Program-made: the position numbers and the translations under genes | In this document: one piece after another, positions 26,437-34,944 of the stretch | Layout of the letters: every line of letters begins with the position of its first letter | How positions within the stretch are numbered: the stretch's first letter is position 1 | Assembly: GCA_913056495.1 (NCBI GenBank) | Contig: CAJXMO010000020.1 | Coordinates: 1-63,433 of the forward strand | Length of the DNA: 63,433 bases | Source of the DNA: an uncultured Alteromonadaceae bacterium | Lineage (GTDB): Bacteria > Pseudomonadota > Gammaproteobacteria > Enterobacterales > Alteromonadaceae | Reading direction: 5' to 3' | The notes under the pieces: model-generated | The model's input: only the letters and a program-made list of their open reading frames with translations | What the model was told of the DNA's origin: nothing | The model's database searches: none

Positions 26437-27060
26437 TCAAGCAGGTTCGGCAATATTGAGCATGCCTTCCGTTTCGATAAACTGAATAATCTCATCTAAA
26501 CCTTGTTGCTGTTTAATGTTAGTGAAGATAAACGGTCGCTCTCCACGCATTTTTTTAGCGTCTCTATCCATCACCTCTAAAGACGCCCCAACATACTCGG
26601 CAATATCAATTTTATTAATAATTAATAAATCTGATTTGGTAATACCTGGACCGCCTTTACGTGGTATTTTATCACCAGCAGAGACATCAATCACATAAAT
26701 CGTTAAATCAGATAATTCAGGGCTGAAAGTCGCACTTAAATTATCACCGCCACTTTCAACCAAAACAAAGTCCAAATCACCATGACGCTTTTGCAATTCA
26801 TCAATTGCCGCTAAATTCATAGATGCATCTTCACGAATCGCAGTATGTGGACAACCACCGGTTTCCACCCCCATAATCCGGTCTGGTGATAAGGCACTAT
26901 GACGCGTTAAAAATTCCGCATCTTCTTTGGTATAAATATCATTGGTGACCACCGCCATATTATACTTATCTCGTAAAGCCGAGCATAGCTCTCTTAATAA
27001 AGCCGTTTTACCTGAACCCACAGGGCCGCCTACACCAATTCTTAACGTTTGTTTTTTCAT
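26437..27060 (-). CDS. ureG: Urease accessory protein UreG (GTPase)
   Basis: A protein of 207 residues, SIMIBI GTPase: P-loop [12 protein letters not shown] at 11-22, the nickel-binding CPH motif ([11 protein letters not shown]), [14 protein letters not shown], and NKIDIA for guanine recognition. It delivers nickel to apo-urease with UreD, UreF and UreE. No N-terminal His tail is present. It is separated from ureF by an unusual 423-bp gap filled with repeats, so it may have its own promoter or depend on read-through. Confidence 0.97.
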   Translation of the reverse strand: MKKQTLRIGVGGPVGSGKTALLRELCSALRDKYNMAVVTNDIYTKEDAEFLTRHSALSPDRIMGVETGGCPHTAIREDASMNLAAIDELQKRHGDLDFVLVESGGDNLSATFSPELSDLTIYVIDVSAGDKIPRKGGPGITKSDLLIINKIDIAEYVGASLEVMDRDAKKMRGERPFIFTNIKQQQGLDEIIQFIETEGMLNIAEPA

Positions 27061-27143
27061 CTAATTCTCCAATTACTCTCTAATACGCTAAACGCTGAGT
27101 TTAGCCGAGGTATTCTGTCACCCTAGATCTGAGTAAGTATTTT

Positions 27144-27165
27144 TCGGGCTAAAGCCCGACCTACA
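27144..27165. repeat. GACCTACA-tailed hairpin repeat
   Basis: TCGGGCT-AA-AGCCCGA stem followed by CCTACA, the same element as at 27268..27289, related to 14140..14201 and 28681..28702. Lies in the ureF-ureG gap. Confidence 0.8.
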
Positions 27166-27179
27166 CAAGACTAATCATT

Positions 27180-27289
27180 GTAGTTCGGCATCGCCGACAT
27201 GGATGTCGGTGGTAGAGCATTGCAGGAGCACAATGCCGAAAGCCCGACAACCTAGCCTACATGCCACTCGGGCTGAAGCCCGACCTACA
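27180..27289. repeat. Composite palindromic repeat in the ureF-ureG gap
   Basis: Opens with TGTAGTTCGGCAT and ends with the TCGGGCTGAAGCCCGA hairpin plus CCTACA. In between are inverted segments (GCCGACAT / ATGTCGG, TTCGGCAT / AATGCCGAA). It looks like a longer member of the same REP-like family, ~110 bp. Confidence 0.7.
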
Positions 27290-27334
27290 ATCAATTTGTT
27301 AATATCTTCTTTCAAACTCTCTTCTGACCTTAGC

Positions 27335-27364
27335 AAGGATTCCCGGCTGCAACCGGGGATCCTT
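27335..27364. repeat. Palindromic hairpin in the ureF-ureG gap
   Basis: Near-perfect inverted repeat AAGGATTCCCGG / CCGGGGATCCTT with a six-base loop. GC-rich stem in AT-rich surroundings. It resembles GGATTCCCGG-type dispersed intergenic palindromes. No T-run follows it, so it is not a standard terminator. Confidence 0.65.
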
Positions 27365-27382
27365 AGATCTGTAAGCGGTTAT

Positions 27383-27459
27383 TTAAAGCAAAATGTATTT
27401 TTCATGGATGAAAAAACCAAGCGTATAAGGACATATTCACAGCGTTTTCGCGTAAATAA
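27383..27459 (+). repeat. 77-bp dispersed intergenic repeat, copy A
   Basis: Aligns without gaps to 32160..32236. Shared parts are GGATGAAAAA, CCAAGC and GCGTTTT. It has an inner TTTTTCATGGATGAAAAA hairpin. One copy lies before ureG and the other between urtE and ureD, so both interrupt the urea operons. Confidence 0.75.
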
Positions 27460-27483
27460 ACGCTTGCGTCTTATCATCCCCCA

Positions 27484-28179
27484 TCAAGATCGGAATAACC
27501 TTGTATATTGTGTTTCATGCCAGGCACTAGCCATAGCCACACGGGGTAAACTTGATCCCATTTCATCCAAGCCGGTTTGATAAGCCGTTTCAATTGCGGT
27601 TTGCGTTTTTTCACTCAGGCTAAACATTAAATTTTGTGCCTGAGTTTGTCCAAGCGGCACCAGTTTAGTCGCAGCAGCGACCTGATTTTCAATAAAAGTC
27701 CAGCAAAACCCAGCTAAAGCTGCATCAGACTGAATGTGCCAATAGTGACATGCGAGCGCAAAAGCACTTATAAAACTCACCTCATCCCAGTCACTTGTTT
27801 TATCTAACACTTCACCAAAATCTAAATCCTGCTGATTTAATAATCGAATCAAGGCTTTACCCATTGCTAAATCAGCCAGCCTAAGTTCAGCGCTTTCACG
27901 GCAAGCCATAATCAACTGATTTAACTCATTAAAGCGATCAAAATCATTGGCTGCCAAAGCCTGAATTTGCTCAGCCAGCACAACCAGATCGGTTGTTGCG
28001 ATAGATTCGATTAAATTGGTTTCAATCCAATCGCCTGTGCTGGTTACATTTTTGACCCAGCCAAGCTCGATTGCATATTCCAGCCCCTGTGAAAATGAAA
28101 ATCCACCGACAGGTAAACCCACACTACATAACTGCAATAAGCGATTAAGCTGTAATGCACCGGATAGCGTATTTTGCAT
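27484..28179 (-). CDS. ureF: Urease accessory protein UreF
   Basis: A protein of 231 residues, all-helical. Seen: LLQLCSVGLPVGGFSFSQGLEYAI, which is the UreF signature, and a central RESAELRLADLAMGKAL segment. It acts with UreD and UreG in nickel insertion as a GTPase-directing scaffold. The start at 28179 is four bases after the ureE stop and gives the usual length; the longer frame to 28245 would overlap ureE by over 60 bp. Confident in family. Confidence 0.95.
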   Translation of the reverse strand: MQNTLSGALQLNRLLQLCSVGLPVGGFSFSQGLEYAIELGWVKNVTSTGDWIETNLIESIATTDLVVLAEQIQALAANDFDRFNELNQLIMACRESAELRLADLAMGKALIRLLNQQDLDFGEVLDKTSDWDEVSFISAFALACHYWHIQSDAALAGFCWTFIENQVAAATKLVPLGQTQAQNLMFSLSEKTQTAIETAYQTGLDEMGSSLPRVAMASAWHETQYTRLFRS

Positions 28180-28183
28180 CACT

Positions 28184-28639
28184 TTAGTGTTCGTGGCTGT
28201 GTGAATGGCCTGAATGTCCGCCATAAGCTCCGCTCTCCGGTTCAAATACTGCCGGGTCTGATGAAGTTTCTAACCCGTACATTTCACATAATTCTTGTAA
28301 AACATGGTCTGGTTTAAATCTAAGCCAGCGCTCACCCACCTGTAATACCGTATGGCGATTACCTAAGTGATAACAAACTTTACTGAATGTATGCCAGTCA
28401 GCTGTGCTGGCAGTTATAACCGGCTCTTTAGCCCCTTTAACTTCAATTAATTTACCGCATTCGGTTTTTAACACTTCACCAATTTTAAGCGGGTGACCAC
28501 GCTCAACAAAAATGCCCACATCTTCACCCTGATCGGTTTTCGCCTTAATACGCGCTTTCTGGCGGGTGCCATGATCCAAAGTAATACTGGCTAAAACCGG
28601 CTCATGCACATGAGAGAGCCTTTGGTAAACTTGTAACAT
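28184..28639 (-). CDS. ureE: Urease accessory protein UreE (nickel metallochaperone)
   Basis: A protein of 151 residues: N-terminal UreE domain (LASITLDHGTRQKARIKAKTD), C-terminal metal-binding domain with CYHLGNRHTVLQVG containing the conserved nickel-binding His, and a short His-rich tail (GGHSGHSHSHEH) that can store extra nickel. It hands Ni2+ to UreG. It lies between ureC and ureF; a hairpin repeat sits in the 79-bp gap before it. Confidence 0.96.
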   Translation of the reverse strand: MLQVYQRLSHVHEPVLASITLDHGTRQKARIKAKTDQGEDVGIFVERGHPLKIGEVLKTECGKLIEVKGAKEPVITASTADWHTFSKVCYHLGNRHTVLQVGERWLRFKPDHVLQELCEMYGLETSSDPAVFEPESGAYGGHSGHSHSHEH

Positions 28640-28680
28640 TTAAATCCTCAAAACCTTGTAAATACGAAAGCCTTAGCTAA

Positions 28681-28702
28681 TCGCCCAAAAGGGCGACCTA
28701 CA
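28681..28702. repeat. GACCTACA-tailed hairpin repeat between ureC and ureE
   Basis: TCGCCC-AAAA-GGGCGA stem followed by CCTACA. Same design as the 27144 and 27268 elements, with a different stem sequence. Confidence 0.7.
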
Positions 28703-28718
28703 AATAAAACTAAAGCTT

Positions 28719-30422
28719 TTAAAATAAACAATATCGCTGTGCCAGTGGTAACTCTTCTGCTGGTTCACAGGTTAATAACACACCATCAGCTCTAACTTCA
28801 TAAGTTTGTGGATCCACTTCAACCTTTGGCGTTTCACTGTTATGGATCATATCTTTTTTGCCGATATTGCGCGTATTTTTACACACACCAAACAGGCGAG
28901 TAAGTCCTAACTTCTCCGGAACTTTATTGTCTAGAGCGGCCTGAGAAATAAATGTCATGGATGTACGTGAAGCGGCTTTACCTAAAGCGCCAAACATAGG
29001 ACGATAATAAACCGGCTGAGGCGTTGGAATTGATGCATTTGCATCGCCCATCGGCGCGGCCGCTATCATGCCTGATTTTAAAATCATCGCAGGTTTAATC
29101 CCAAAAAATGCAGGCTTCCATAAAACCAAATCGGCTAATTTGCCGGCTTCGATTGAACCGACTTCATGCGAAATACCATGACTGATAGCTGGGTTAATCG
29201 TATATTTTGCAATATAGCGTTTGGCTCTGAAGTTATCATTTTCTTCAGTATCCGGTGCTAAAGGGCCTCGCTGGGTTTTCATTTTGTGTGCGGTTTGCCA
29301 GGTTCGACAAATCATTTCACCAACCCGTCCCATGGCCTGTGAATCTGACGCTATCATACTGATTGCGCCTATATCATGCATGATATCTTCAGCGGCAATA
29401 CTTTCTTTTCGGATACGAGAGTCAGCAAATGCAATATCTTCCGGAATGGATGGATCTAAATGATGACATACCATTAGCATGTCTAAATGCTCATCTATGG
29501 TATTAACTGTGTAAGGACGAGTTGGATTGGTTGACGACGGCAATACATTTTCTTCGCCACAGGCACGGATAATATCCGGCGAGTGACCACCACCGGCACC
29601 TTCTGTATGGTACGTATGAATGGTGCGACCTTTAAATGCGCCAATTGTATCTTCCACAAAACCGGATTCATTCAGGGTATCTGTATGAATTGCAATCTGT
29701 ACATCATATTTTTCAGCAACCGATAAGCAGGTATCAATGGCCTGTGGTGTTGTGCCCCAGTCTTCATGCAGTTTTAAACCACATACACCAGCTTCAACCT
29801 GTTCAGCCAGAGCCTGCGGCAGGCTTGCATTTCCTTTACCTAAAAAGCCAAAATTCATCGGCATGTCATGAGTTGCTTCCAGCATTTTATCTATATACCA
29901 GGTGCCTGATGTACAAGTCGTTGCGTTGGTACCTGTTGCCGGACCTGTCCCCCCACCTATCATAGTGGTAACACCTGACATTAAGGCTTCTTCAACTTGC
30001 TGTGGGCAAATAAAATGAATATGAGCATCAATACCACCCGCGGTAACAATCTGGCCTTCACCGGCAATGACTTCAGTGCCCGGACCGACTTCAATATCAA
30101 TGCCGTCCTGAATATCCGGGTTTCCGGCTTTACCTATTTTTTGTATGCGGCCGTCTTTAATCCCGATATCTGCTTTTACTATGCCCCAGTGATCTAAAAT
30201 CAGCGCATTGGTAATCACTAAATCTGCGGTATCTTTACAAGATGCCTGACTTTGTCCCATACCATCACGAATGACTTTACCACCACCAAATTTAACCTCT
30301 TCACCATAGGTAGTGAAATCTTTTTCAACTTCAATCCAAAGTTCGGTATCACCTAAACGGACTTTATCACCTAATGTTGGCCCGAACATATGGGCATAAG
30401 CGTGTTTATCTATTGATGCCAT
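28719..30422 (-). CDS. ureC: Urease subunit alpha
   Basis: A protein of 567 residues, the catalytic subunit that hydrolyses urea to ammonia and carbamate. All active-site residues are present, at the same numbers as in Klebsiella urease: His134 and His136 ([10 protein letters not shown]), the carbamylated nickel-bridging Lys217 (GLKLHEDWG), His246, His272, Cys319 and His320 of the flap (MVCHHLDP), and Asp360. It should be an active nickel enzyme of the three-subunit bacterial type. The ATG overlaps the ureB stop by one base (TAATG). Confidence 0.98.
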   Translation of the reverse strand: MASIDKHAYAHMFGPTLGDKVRLGDTELWIEVEKDFTTYGEEVKFGGGKVIRDGMGQSQASCKDTADLVITNALILDHWGIVKADIGIKDGRIQKIGKAGNPDIQDGIDIEVGPGTEVIAGEGQIVTAGGIDAHIHFICPQQVEEALMSGVTTMIGGGTGPATGTNATTCTSGTWYIDKMLEATHDMPMNFGFLGKGNASLPQALAEQVEAGVCGLKLHEDWGTTPQAIDTCLSVAEKYDVQIAIHTDTLNESGFVEDTIGAFKGRTIHTYHTEGAGGGHSPDIIRACGEENVLPSSTNPTRPYTVNTIDEHLDMLMVCHHLDPSIPEDIAFADSRIRKESIAAEDIMHDIGAISMIASDSQAMGRVGEMICRTWQTAHKMKTQRGPLAPDTEENDNFRAKRYIAKYTINPAISHGISHEVGSIEAGKLADLVLWKPAFFGIKPAMILKSGMIAAAPMGDANASIPTPQPVYYRPMFGALGKAASRTSMTFISQAALDNKVPEKLGLTRLFGVCKNTRNIGKKDMIHNSETPKVEVDPQTYEVRADGVLLTCEPAEELPLAQRYCLF

Positions 30423-30733
30423 TATTTTAACGCTCCCATAATTTCGCCTCTGAATCCATATACCTTACGTCTGCCGGCATAAGCAACCAAAGTGACTTCA
30501 CGACTTTGGCCGGGTTCAAAACGAACCGCTGTACCTGCTGTAATATCAAGCCGGAAACCTAATGCTTTTTCCCGTTCAAATTTAAGCGCCGGATTGGCTT
30601 CATAAAAATGATAATGAGAACCAACCTGCACGGGTCTGTCCCCCGTATTCACCACTTCAAGGGTGAGTTTTTCACGGCCTACATTCAGTTCATGCACACC
30701 TTTTTGTGTTTTTATTTCGCCTGGTATCATCAT
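30422..30733 (-). CDS. ureB: Urease subunit beta
   Basis: A protein of 103 residues of the beta subunit type ([50 protein letters not shown]). It packs against UreC and is structural. Two adjacent ATG codons at 30733 and 30730 follow GGAG; the second has the better spacing. It is seven bases from ureA and overlaps ureC by one base. Confidence 0.97.
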   Translation of the reverse strand: MMIPGEIKTQKGVHELNVGREKLTLEVVNTGDRPVQVGSHYHFYEANPALKFEREKALGFRLDITAGTAVRFEPGQSREVTLVAYAGRRKVYGFRGEIMGALK

Positions 30734-30739
30734 AAACTC

Positions 30740-31042
30740 CTAGACAATTGGGTTATGCACGGTGACAAGCTTAGTGCCGTCTGGAAAAGTCGCTTCCACC
30801 TGAACTTCAGGAATCAACTCGGCTATGCCATCCATCACCTGATCACGGCTTAACAAAGTACGGCCGTAATCCATCAGCTCAGCGACGGTTTTACCATCCC
30901 GTGCACCTTCCATAATTTCCATCGTGATATAAGCCATGGCTTCCGGGTAATTCAGTTTTAAGCCGCGATTTAATCTGCGCTCGGCCAATAAGGCCGCAGT
31001 AAAAATCAATAACTTGTCTTTTTCTCTTGGTAATAAATCCAT
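30740..31042 (-). CDS. ureA: Urease subunit gamma
   Basis: A protein of 100 residues with the gamma-subunit pattern: [47 protein letters not shown], and the HNPI end. It is the small structural subunit of the ureABC heterotrimer. Separate ureA and ureB genes mark the usual bacterial, non-Helicobacter arrangement. It lies 135 bp after ureD. Confidence 0.97.
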   Translation of the reverse strand: MDLLPREKDKLLIFTAALLAERRLNRGLKLNYPEAMAYITMEIMEGARDGKTVAELMDYGRTLLSRDQVMDGIAELIPEVQVEATFPDGTKLVTVHNPIV

Positions 31043-31177
31043 ATGTTTTTTCTCTTAAAAATTAAGATATTTAATTCTGTTTTTGTTTGCCGGTAACATA
31101 CCAAAGGTTCATATGTGTTCGGGCTCACGGCAATTGCGCCTGCATTGCGCCTGCATTGCGCTCGCTGTGACAAAAAC

Positions 31178-32092
31178 TTATGTCAGCCAGATGCGCGGGG
31201 CGCTCGCTTCAAGTTCACATAATGCTTCACGCAAGATTTGCCAGATAGCCGTGAAATATTTTTTGCAGGCTTCACTTTTATCACCCAAATAGCGGATAAC
31301 AAACAATGAATCCAACTGGCTGAGACTGACATATAACTGAGCGTTTAAACGCTCAATTTCTTCTCTGATACGCGCCAGTAAAGCTTCGCACTTGTGCCTG
31401 TTTTGTTCACCTGATAACAGTGAAGGAGCAGCCGCAATAAAAGTACCAACAACATGATGCCCGGCTAAACCCGCAGTTTTATTTAATAACTGATTATCCT
31501 GATTTACTTTTAATCTATCGTGAAAAACAATTTTATTGTCTACTTTCAGTTGGCAAAGCTGTTCAAAGCGACCTTTGTTGAATGGCTGATCCATCACAGG
31601 TAAACCTAAACAAATCACATCCCAACCCAGATAAATACTTGATGAGGCCAACTCAATATCAATTTTATTGACGGCATCTGCACCCTGAAAAATCAAAGTT
31701 TCCTGTGGCAAATGTTCTAAAATGGCATTTTTCGAAATTCGATAATGGGTCTGTTGAAGTTGGAGTCGTGTACCTAAGTTAAGGTCATCGCGTGCCCGGT
31801 AAAAACGATTTGCTCCGGGTGTCGTTAATAAAGCATGGCTTTTTTCTTCGAGCCTGGCTGATAAATGCAATTCATCGCCGGAGACGATGCCTGCTGGCGG
31901 ATGCAATAAATAAACATGGGCGCAATCCGGTCCTTCAGGATAAAAGGCTTTTTGTACAGATAAAGGGCCGTTGCGCTTAGCCGAACTTAACCGGCTACCG
32001 GCTACCGTTTGACTAAAAGTTAAATCTAAACTAGCAACCCAACTACGGCCTGACTTATTTTCAACAGCCTGTGTCGCTGCAGATTGACTCAT
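31178..32092 (-). CDS. ureD: Urease accessory protein UreD
   Basis: A protein of 304 residues: YLLHPPAGIVSGDELHLSARLE and LLTTPGANRFYRA, the UreD/UreH signature, then FQGADAVNKIDIELA and GWDVICLGLP. It binds apo-urease and forms the channel that passes nickel from UreG. It begins the ureDABCEFG cluster. A repeat and about 180 bp separate it from urtE, so transport and urease genes may be one long or two overlapping transcripts. Confidence 0.95.
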   Translation of the reverse strand: MSQSAATQAVENKSGRSWVASLDLTFSQTVAGSRLSSAKRNGPLSVQKAFYPEGPDCAHVYLLHPPAGIVSGDELHLSARLEEKSHALLTTPGANRFYRARDDLNLGTRLQLQQTHYRISKNAILEHLPQETLIFQGADAVNKIDIELASSSIYLGWDVICLGLPVMDQPFNKGRFEQLCQLKVDNKIVFHDRLKVNQDNQLLNKTAGLAGHHVVGTFIAAAPSLLSGEQNRHKCEALLARIREEIERLNAQLYVSLSQLDSLFVIRYLGDKSEACKKYFTAIWQILREALCELEASAPRIWLT

Positions 32093-32159
32093 TATAATTC
32101 CATCACCTTATTGTATTCTCTTTGTTTAACAGTAAACAGCAAATCAATAGAGCTGTAAC

Positions 32160-32236
32160 TTAAAGAAAAATGGATTTTTCACGGATGAAAAATCCAAGCT
32201 TACATGGATGTATTTGCTGCGTTTTTTCGTAAGTTA
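32160..32236 (+). repeat. 77-bp dispersed intergenic repeat, copy B
   Basis: Ungapped counterpart of 27383..27459, in the same orientation. It has an inner TTTTTCACGGATGAAAAA hairpin. It lies in the urtE-ureD gap. Confidence 0.75.
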
Positions 32237-32270
32237 CCACTCTATCGAACAAATCATATAAAACCTAACA

Positions 32271-32966
32271 CTAAACTGCTAAATACTGAGCAACTAACTC
32301 ATCATCCAGTTTGTCCATAGTACCAGATGCTACCACTTCACCTTTTTCCATTAAATGAAAATATTCACCTACCGCACGAGCAAAGGGTAGTTTCTGCTCT
32401 ACCAATACTATGGTCATGCCTTGTTCTTTATTCAGTTTTAATAAGACGTCCCGTATCAGCTGCACTATATTAGGCTGAATACCTTCGTTTGGTTCATCCA
32501 GAATCAGAATATCCGGATTCAGCACCAGAGCGCGGGCAATAGCCAGTTGCTGCTGCTGACCGCCGGAAAGATCACCGCCTCGGCGGTGCAGCATCTCTTT
32601 CAACACAGGAAACAGCTCAAATATATGCTCTGGGATTTCTTTTTCTTTCTGGCGTTTGCAATTCAGGCTGACTTTTAAGTTTTCTTCAACCGTGAGCTGA
32701 CCAAAAATATGACGACCCTGAGGGACATAACCAACCCCGATTTCTGGCCGTTGCTCAACGGATTTTTTACTACAGTCCTGATCATTTATGGTTAAGGAAC
32801 CTGTGCTAATTGGCAACATGCCCATGATACATTTTAATAAAGTCGTTTTACCGACCCCGTTGCGCCCCATGATACAGGTGCGAGAGCCTTTTTCGATTTT
32901 CATATCCAGATCCCATAAGATCTGAGTCCCACCATATTTTTGATTAACTGATTTAAGCTCTATCAT
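32271..32966 (-). CDS. urtE: Urea ABC transporter ATP-binding protein UrtE
   Basis: A LivF-like ATPase of 231 residues: Walker A GRNGVGKTTLLK, Q-loop YVPQGRHIF, signature LSGGQQQQLAIARAL, Walker B ILILDEPNEGIQ, and an H-loop-type switch VLVEQKL. The NEGIQP stretch after Walker B is typical of UrtE rather than amino-acid LivF. It pairs with UrtD. Its start overlaps the urtD stop by four bases. Confidence 0.96.
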   Translation of the reverse strand: MIELKSVNQKYGGTQILWDLDMKIEKGSRTCIMGRNGVGKTTLLKCIMGMLPISTGSLTINDQDCSKKSVEQRPEIGVGYVPQGRHIFGQLTVEENLKVSLNCKRQKEKEIPEHIFELFPVLKEMLHRRGGDLSGGQQQQLAIARALVLNPDILILDEPNEGIQPNIVQLIRDVLLKLNKEQGMTIVLVEQKLPFARAVGEYFHLMEKGEVVASGTMDKLDDELVAQYLAV

Positions 32967-33778
32967 GCTGCCCCCGTCTCTTCACCTAAATACACACGAA
33001 CCACTTCCGGGTTAGCTTGAATTTCTGACATTGAACCCTCTGCCAATACACTGCCTTGATGTAATACTGTCACCTTACGCGCAATAGAGCGGACAAAAGC
33101 CATATCGTGTTCTACGACTACTACTGAATGCTCTCCGGCCAATGAAGTCAAAAGCTCAGCGGTACGTTCAGTTTCCTGAGCTGTCATGCCTGCTACAGGC
33201 TCATCTACCAATAATAAACGGGGTTTGGCGGCCAGTAACATACCAATTTCCAACCATTGCTTCTGACCATGAGATAAGGCACCTGCGAGCATATGACATT
33301 CTTTGGTTAAACCTATCGTTTCTAAAATTTTACCAATTTCATCTTTTTGCTCACCGCTTAATTTATGAAATAAATTGGTCCAAATGCCTTTATCACCGGC
33401 TAAACTCAGCTCCAGGTTTTCAAATACAGTCAGCATTTCAAATACAGTCGGCTTTTGAAATTTACGGCCAATGCCAGCACGGGCAATTTGTGTCTCATCC
33501 ATATCCAGCAAATTAACCTGCTGACCAAAGTTAACCTTGCCGACATCCGGTCGAGTTTTACCTGTAATCACATCCATTAACGTCGTTTTACCGGCACCAT
33601 TGGCGCCGATTAAACATCTGAGTTCACCGTCGTTAATATAAAGGCTTAAATCATTCAGCGCTTTAAAGCCGTCAAAACTCACACTGACATCTTCAACATA
33701 CAGGATGACACCATGGCGGGTATCCGGCGAGATATTTTCTTCGGCTAATAAAGGCGAACCATGCTTATCAACAACCAT
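32963..33778 (-). CDS. urtD: Urea ABC transporter ATP-binding protein UrtD
   Basis: A LivG-like ATPase of 271 residues: Walker A GANGAGKTTLMDVITG, GIGRKFQKPTVFE, the family-typical SHGQKQWLEIGMLLA in place of a plain LSGGQ, Walker B LLLVDEPVAGM, and VVEHDMAFV. The N-terminus is extended by about 25 residues. Start and stop overlap urtC and urtE by one to four bases, so urtBCDE is translationally coupled. Confidence 0.96.
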   Translation of the reverse strand: MVVDKHGSPLLAEENISPDTRHGVILYVEDVSVSFDGFKALNDLSLYINDGELRCLIGANGAGKTTLMDVITGKTRPDVGKVNFGQQVNLLDMDETQIARAGIGRKFQKPTVFEMLTVFENLELSLAGDKGIWTNLFHKLSGEQKDEIGKILETIGLTKECHMLAGALSHGQKQWLEIGMLLAAKPRLLLVDEPVAGMTAQETERTAELLTSLAGEHSVVVVEHDMAFVRSIARKVTVLHQGSVLAEGSMSEIQANPEVVRVYLGEETGAA

Positions 33779-34944
33779 TATTTCACCTCCGACGTGGTTT
33801 TATTTGATACAGATTTAGTTTGTTTCGAATGACTCAATTTTTCGATTAACGCTGGGACAAAACCGGCAATGCCTTTTGGTAATAACAAGGTAACCAATAC
33901 AAACAGCCCACCCAGCGCATATAACCAAGCTTCTGGCATAATCGCAGTAAAACGGGTTTTGGCATAACTAACAACCAAGGCCCCTATAATGGCACCATAT
34001 AAAGAACCACGTCCACCAATGGCTACCCAAACCACCATTTCAATTGAGTTTAACGGTGAGAATTCACCCGGATTAATAATGCCAACCTGAGGTACATACA
34101 TGGCCCCTGCGATACCCGCTAACATGGCAGATACGACAAAGATCCAAACTTTATAGTGCTCTGGCTTGTAGCCAATAAAGCGAACCCTGTTTTCTGAATC
34201 ACGAATAGCAGTAACCACGCGCCCCATTTTTGAATTCACAATAAAATGGCACACGGCAAAACCTAACGCTAAAAACAAAGCGGTCAATGCAAACAAGGCA
34301 ACCCGGGTGGTGTCTGACTGCAATGAAAAACCTAAAATATCTTTAAAGTCGGTTAAGCCGTTGTTGCCGCCAAAGCCCATTTCGTTGCGGAAGAACGCCA
34401 GCATTAAAGCGTAAGTAACAGCCTGAGTCATAATTGATAGGTAAACACCGCTGACTCTGGAGCGAAACGCCATTGAACCAAAGATATAGGCTAATAAACC
34501 CGGACCAGCCAAAACCATAAGGATCATCCAGATAAAACTATCCGATCCTGCCCAGTACCAAGGCAAACTATCCCAATTTAAAAACACCATAAAATCAGGC
34601 AGTTCAGGATTACCATAAACCCCGCGGTCACCAATCTGGCGCATCAAATACATACCCATGGCATAACCGCCCAGCGCAAAAAATGCGCCATGACCTAAAC
34701 TTAAAATACCGCAATAACCCCAAACTAAATCAACAGCCAGAGCCAGCAGCGCATAACATAAATATTTACCGAACAGCGTCACTGTGTAAGTACTTACATG
34801 CAGTGCTGAATCTGCCGGAAAAGCTAAATTACAGATAGAAACATACAAGGTTGCAATAAACAGGCAGCCCACAACAACAGGTAAACTGCCTAATGTTTTA
34901 AATGCTTTATTTGAAAATAATGATTGAATTGAATCCGGGATCAT
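33778..34944 (-). CDS. urtC: Urea ABC transporter permease UrtC
   Basis: A LivM-like permease of 388 residues with about ten membrane helices. Seen: VDLVWGYCGILSLGHGAFFALGGYAMGMYL, the LivM signature GILSLGHGAF, FRSRVSGVYLSIMTQA, and VAIGGRGSLYGAIIGALV near the end. It forms the inner-membrane channel with UrtB. Large periplasmic insert with Trp/Asp-rich loop as usual for UrtC. Confidence 0.96.
   Translation of the reverse strand: MIPDSIQSLFSNKAFKTLGSLPVVVGCLFIATLYVSICNLAFPADSALHVSTYTVTLFGKYLCYALLALAVDLVWGYCGILSLGHGAFFALGGYAMGMYLMRQIGDRGVYGNPELPDFMVFLNWDSLPWYWAGSDSFIWMILMVLAGPGLLAYIFGSMAFRSRVSGVYLSIMTQAVTYALMLAFFRNEMGFGGNNGLTDFKDILGFSLQSDTTRVALFALTALFLALGFAVCHFIVNSKMGRVVTAIRDSENRVRFIGYKPEHYKVWIFVVSAMLAGIAGAMYVPQVGIINPGEFSPLNSIEMVVWVAIGGRGSLYGAIIGALVVSYAKTRFTAIMPEAWLYALGGLFVLVTLLLPKGIAGFVPALIEKLSHSKQTKSVSNKTTSEVK

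Noticed and set aside
27203..27580. Plus-strand 125-codon open frame over the ureF-ureG gap
   Set aside because: It runs through palindromic repeats and into the end of ureF on the other strand. Its sequence is set by the repeats.
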